Shown here in pieces: positions 31,995-32,437 of a stretch of DNA of 32,437 nucleotides; the first letter of the stretch is position 1; each line of letters starts with the position of its first letter. Below the pieces are notes generated by a model that saw only the letters and a list, made by a program, of their open reading frames with translations, had not been told where the DNA came from and did no database searches. The position numbers and the translations under genes are program-made. Source of the stretch: Candidatus Bathyarchaeota archaeon (GTDB lineage Archaea; Thermoproteota; Bathyarchaeia; 40CM-2-53-6); contig VBBR01000099.1 of the NCBI GenBank assembly GCA_005881615.1, positions 1 through 32,437 on the forward strand, given 5' to 3'.

Positions 31995-32183
31995 TTACCA
32001 GTCTGCTGGCTTGTCCACTTTCACTCGACCAATGATTGAGCCGTCAGGATATGTTATCGTAATGACCCAACTCTTTGTATCAAGATGGGTGTCGAACGTG
32101 GTTGTTACTCCATTCAATAATTCCGCGAGTTTGTGTCTGCCGTGAGTCTCGACTATTAGGTCTAAGTGATTATAGTCTGTCAT
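31995..32183 (-). CDS. Small 62-residue protein, first of zinc-ribbon operon
   Basis: ATG 32183 encodes MTDYNHLDLIVETHGRHKLA and a beta-rich end (KSWVITITYPDGSIIGRVKVDKPADW). An upstream gaggt 11-15 nt before the ATG may serve as ribosome-binding site. No family is recognised. It is tightly packed with the zinc-ribbon gene. Confidence 0.55.
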   Translation of the reverse strand: MTDYNHLDLIVETHGRHKLAELLNGVTTTFDTHLDTKSWVITITYPDGSIIGRVKVDKPADW

Positions 32184-32189
32184 TTCTGT

Positions 32190-32348
32190 TTACCTCACAT
32201 AGGATTGAATATCTCTAAGCGCCGCGGCTTCGAGACAATCTATCAGCATTGCCACTTCCGTTAGTTCTGTTAACTCTTCGTCTGATGAGTTAGCTTCGGG
32301 GCATCGACTCCAGGGATTACCGTAGGCATCGGGTTCCCCTTCACTGCT
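32190..32348 (-). other. Open frame without start codon, possible broken gene
   Basis: A 52-codon open stretch ends in TAA 3 nt... just upstream of the 62-residue gene. It reads GEPDAYGNPWSRCPEANSSD followed by EELTELTEVAMLIDCLEAAA and LRDIQSYVR, which looks protein-like. There is a stop in frame at 32349-32351 and no start before GTG-GCA-ATG near the 3' end. A frameshifted or start-less gene is possible. Confidence 0.3.
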
Positions 32349-32437
32349 TCAACTGCTCCGCCTTGCGCCTCTAGTAAGATGGGAGGCTGGGAGCGTGCGA
32401 ACCTCACCCGTCCCCGCCGAGCCAGGTTTATCGCTGC

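Larger units (their letters stand above)
27269..32437. mobile_element. Second integrated element (virus- or plasmid-like), right end outside window
   Basis: From the integrase rightwards all genes are short and lack recognised cellular functions, and the sequence is visibly more AT-rich than the preceding 20 kb. The integrase sits at the left boundary as in integrated archaeal elements. No attachment repeat can be identified because the other end is not present. Genes on both strands include membrane proteins, zinc ribbons and tiny coupled ORFs. Replication or capsid genes are not seen in this part. Confidence 0.6.

Noticed and set aside
1-32437. CRISPR arrays, rRNA genes and insertion-sequence transposases
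   Set aside because: No regularly spaced repeats, rRNA segments or transposase motifs were seen on either strand.

Overview
The window is archaeal chromosomal DNA, most likely from a member of the Nitrososphaeria/Thaumarchaeota or a close relative. The evidence is an archaeal-type EF-1A followed by an archaeal/eukaryotic-type S10, archaeal TATA boxes, frequent TTG/GTG starts, a tRNA-Leu-type sequence with encoded CCA, tyrosine recombinases of the kind common in thaumarchaeal integrated elements, and stand-alone cupredoxins. Two ring-cleaving or ring-modifying dioxygenases (HPPD and homogentisate dioxygenase) imply aerobic life. The lineage is inferred from gene style; no phylogeny was run.

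Layout. 1-3378: core genes gdhA (cut by the window edge, minus), EF-1A and rps10 (plus). 3382-6124: a minus-strand exported/membrane set made of an HTHD-motif protein, a small CuA-like cupredoxin and a Vgb-type beta-propeller. 6271-9449: a tRNA-Leu-like gene with an interrupted body, then a decayed 3.0-kb integrated element bounded by a 42/43-nt repeat of the tRNA 3' end. It carries a dead integrase, a PH-like membrane protein, a coiled-coil surface protein and an ATPase C-terminal scrap. 9494-12525: a metal cluster with a NicO/HoxN-like permease, a divergent NikR-like regulator with a candidate operator, a ZIP-like transporter and a second CuA-like cupredoxin. 12726-15194: a three-gene ABC-2 exporter. 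15333-18568: nitroreductase, AlaX (apparently with an AUU start), an LsrF-like aldolase/thiolase and a dehalogenase-like hydrolase. 18697-24048: an operon-like run for tyrosine breakdown (HPPD, FAH-family hydrolase, homogentisate dioxygenase, maleylacetate-reductase-like Fe-ADH) followed by proline dehydrogenase. 24116-27240: small membrane proteins, a DUF309 protein and a frameshifted aldo-keto reductase.

27269-32437: a second integrated element that runs off the window. It opens with an apparently intact tyrosine recombinase, then carries short unrecognised membrane and zinc-ribbon proteins plus several small ORFs, some translationally coupled.

How the genes fit together. Tyrosine would flow through 4-hydroxyphenylpyruvate to homogentisate, then maleylacetoacetate, then fumarate and acetoacetate, but no maleylacetoacetate isomerase is visible. 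Metal handling is grouped: nickel sensing and transport, ZIP transport and copper proteins lie within about 9 kb. The most unusual signals are two paralogous CuA-like domains that share a one-residue-shortened copper loop, the interrupted tRNA-Leu with its 3.0-kb element, a TATA-overlapping inverted repeat between nikR and the permease, and the orphan gene set of the second element.
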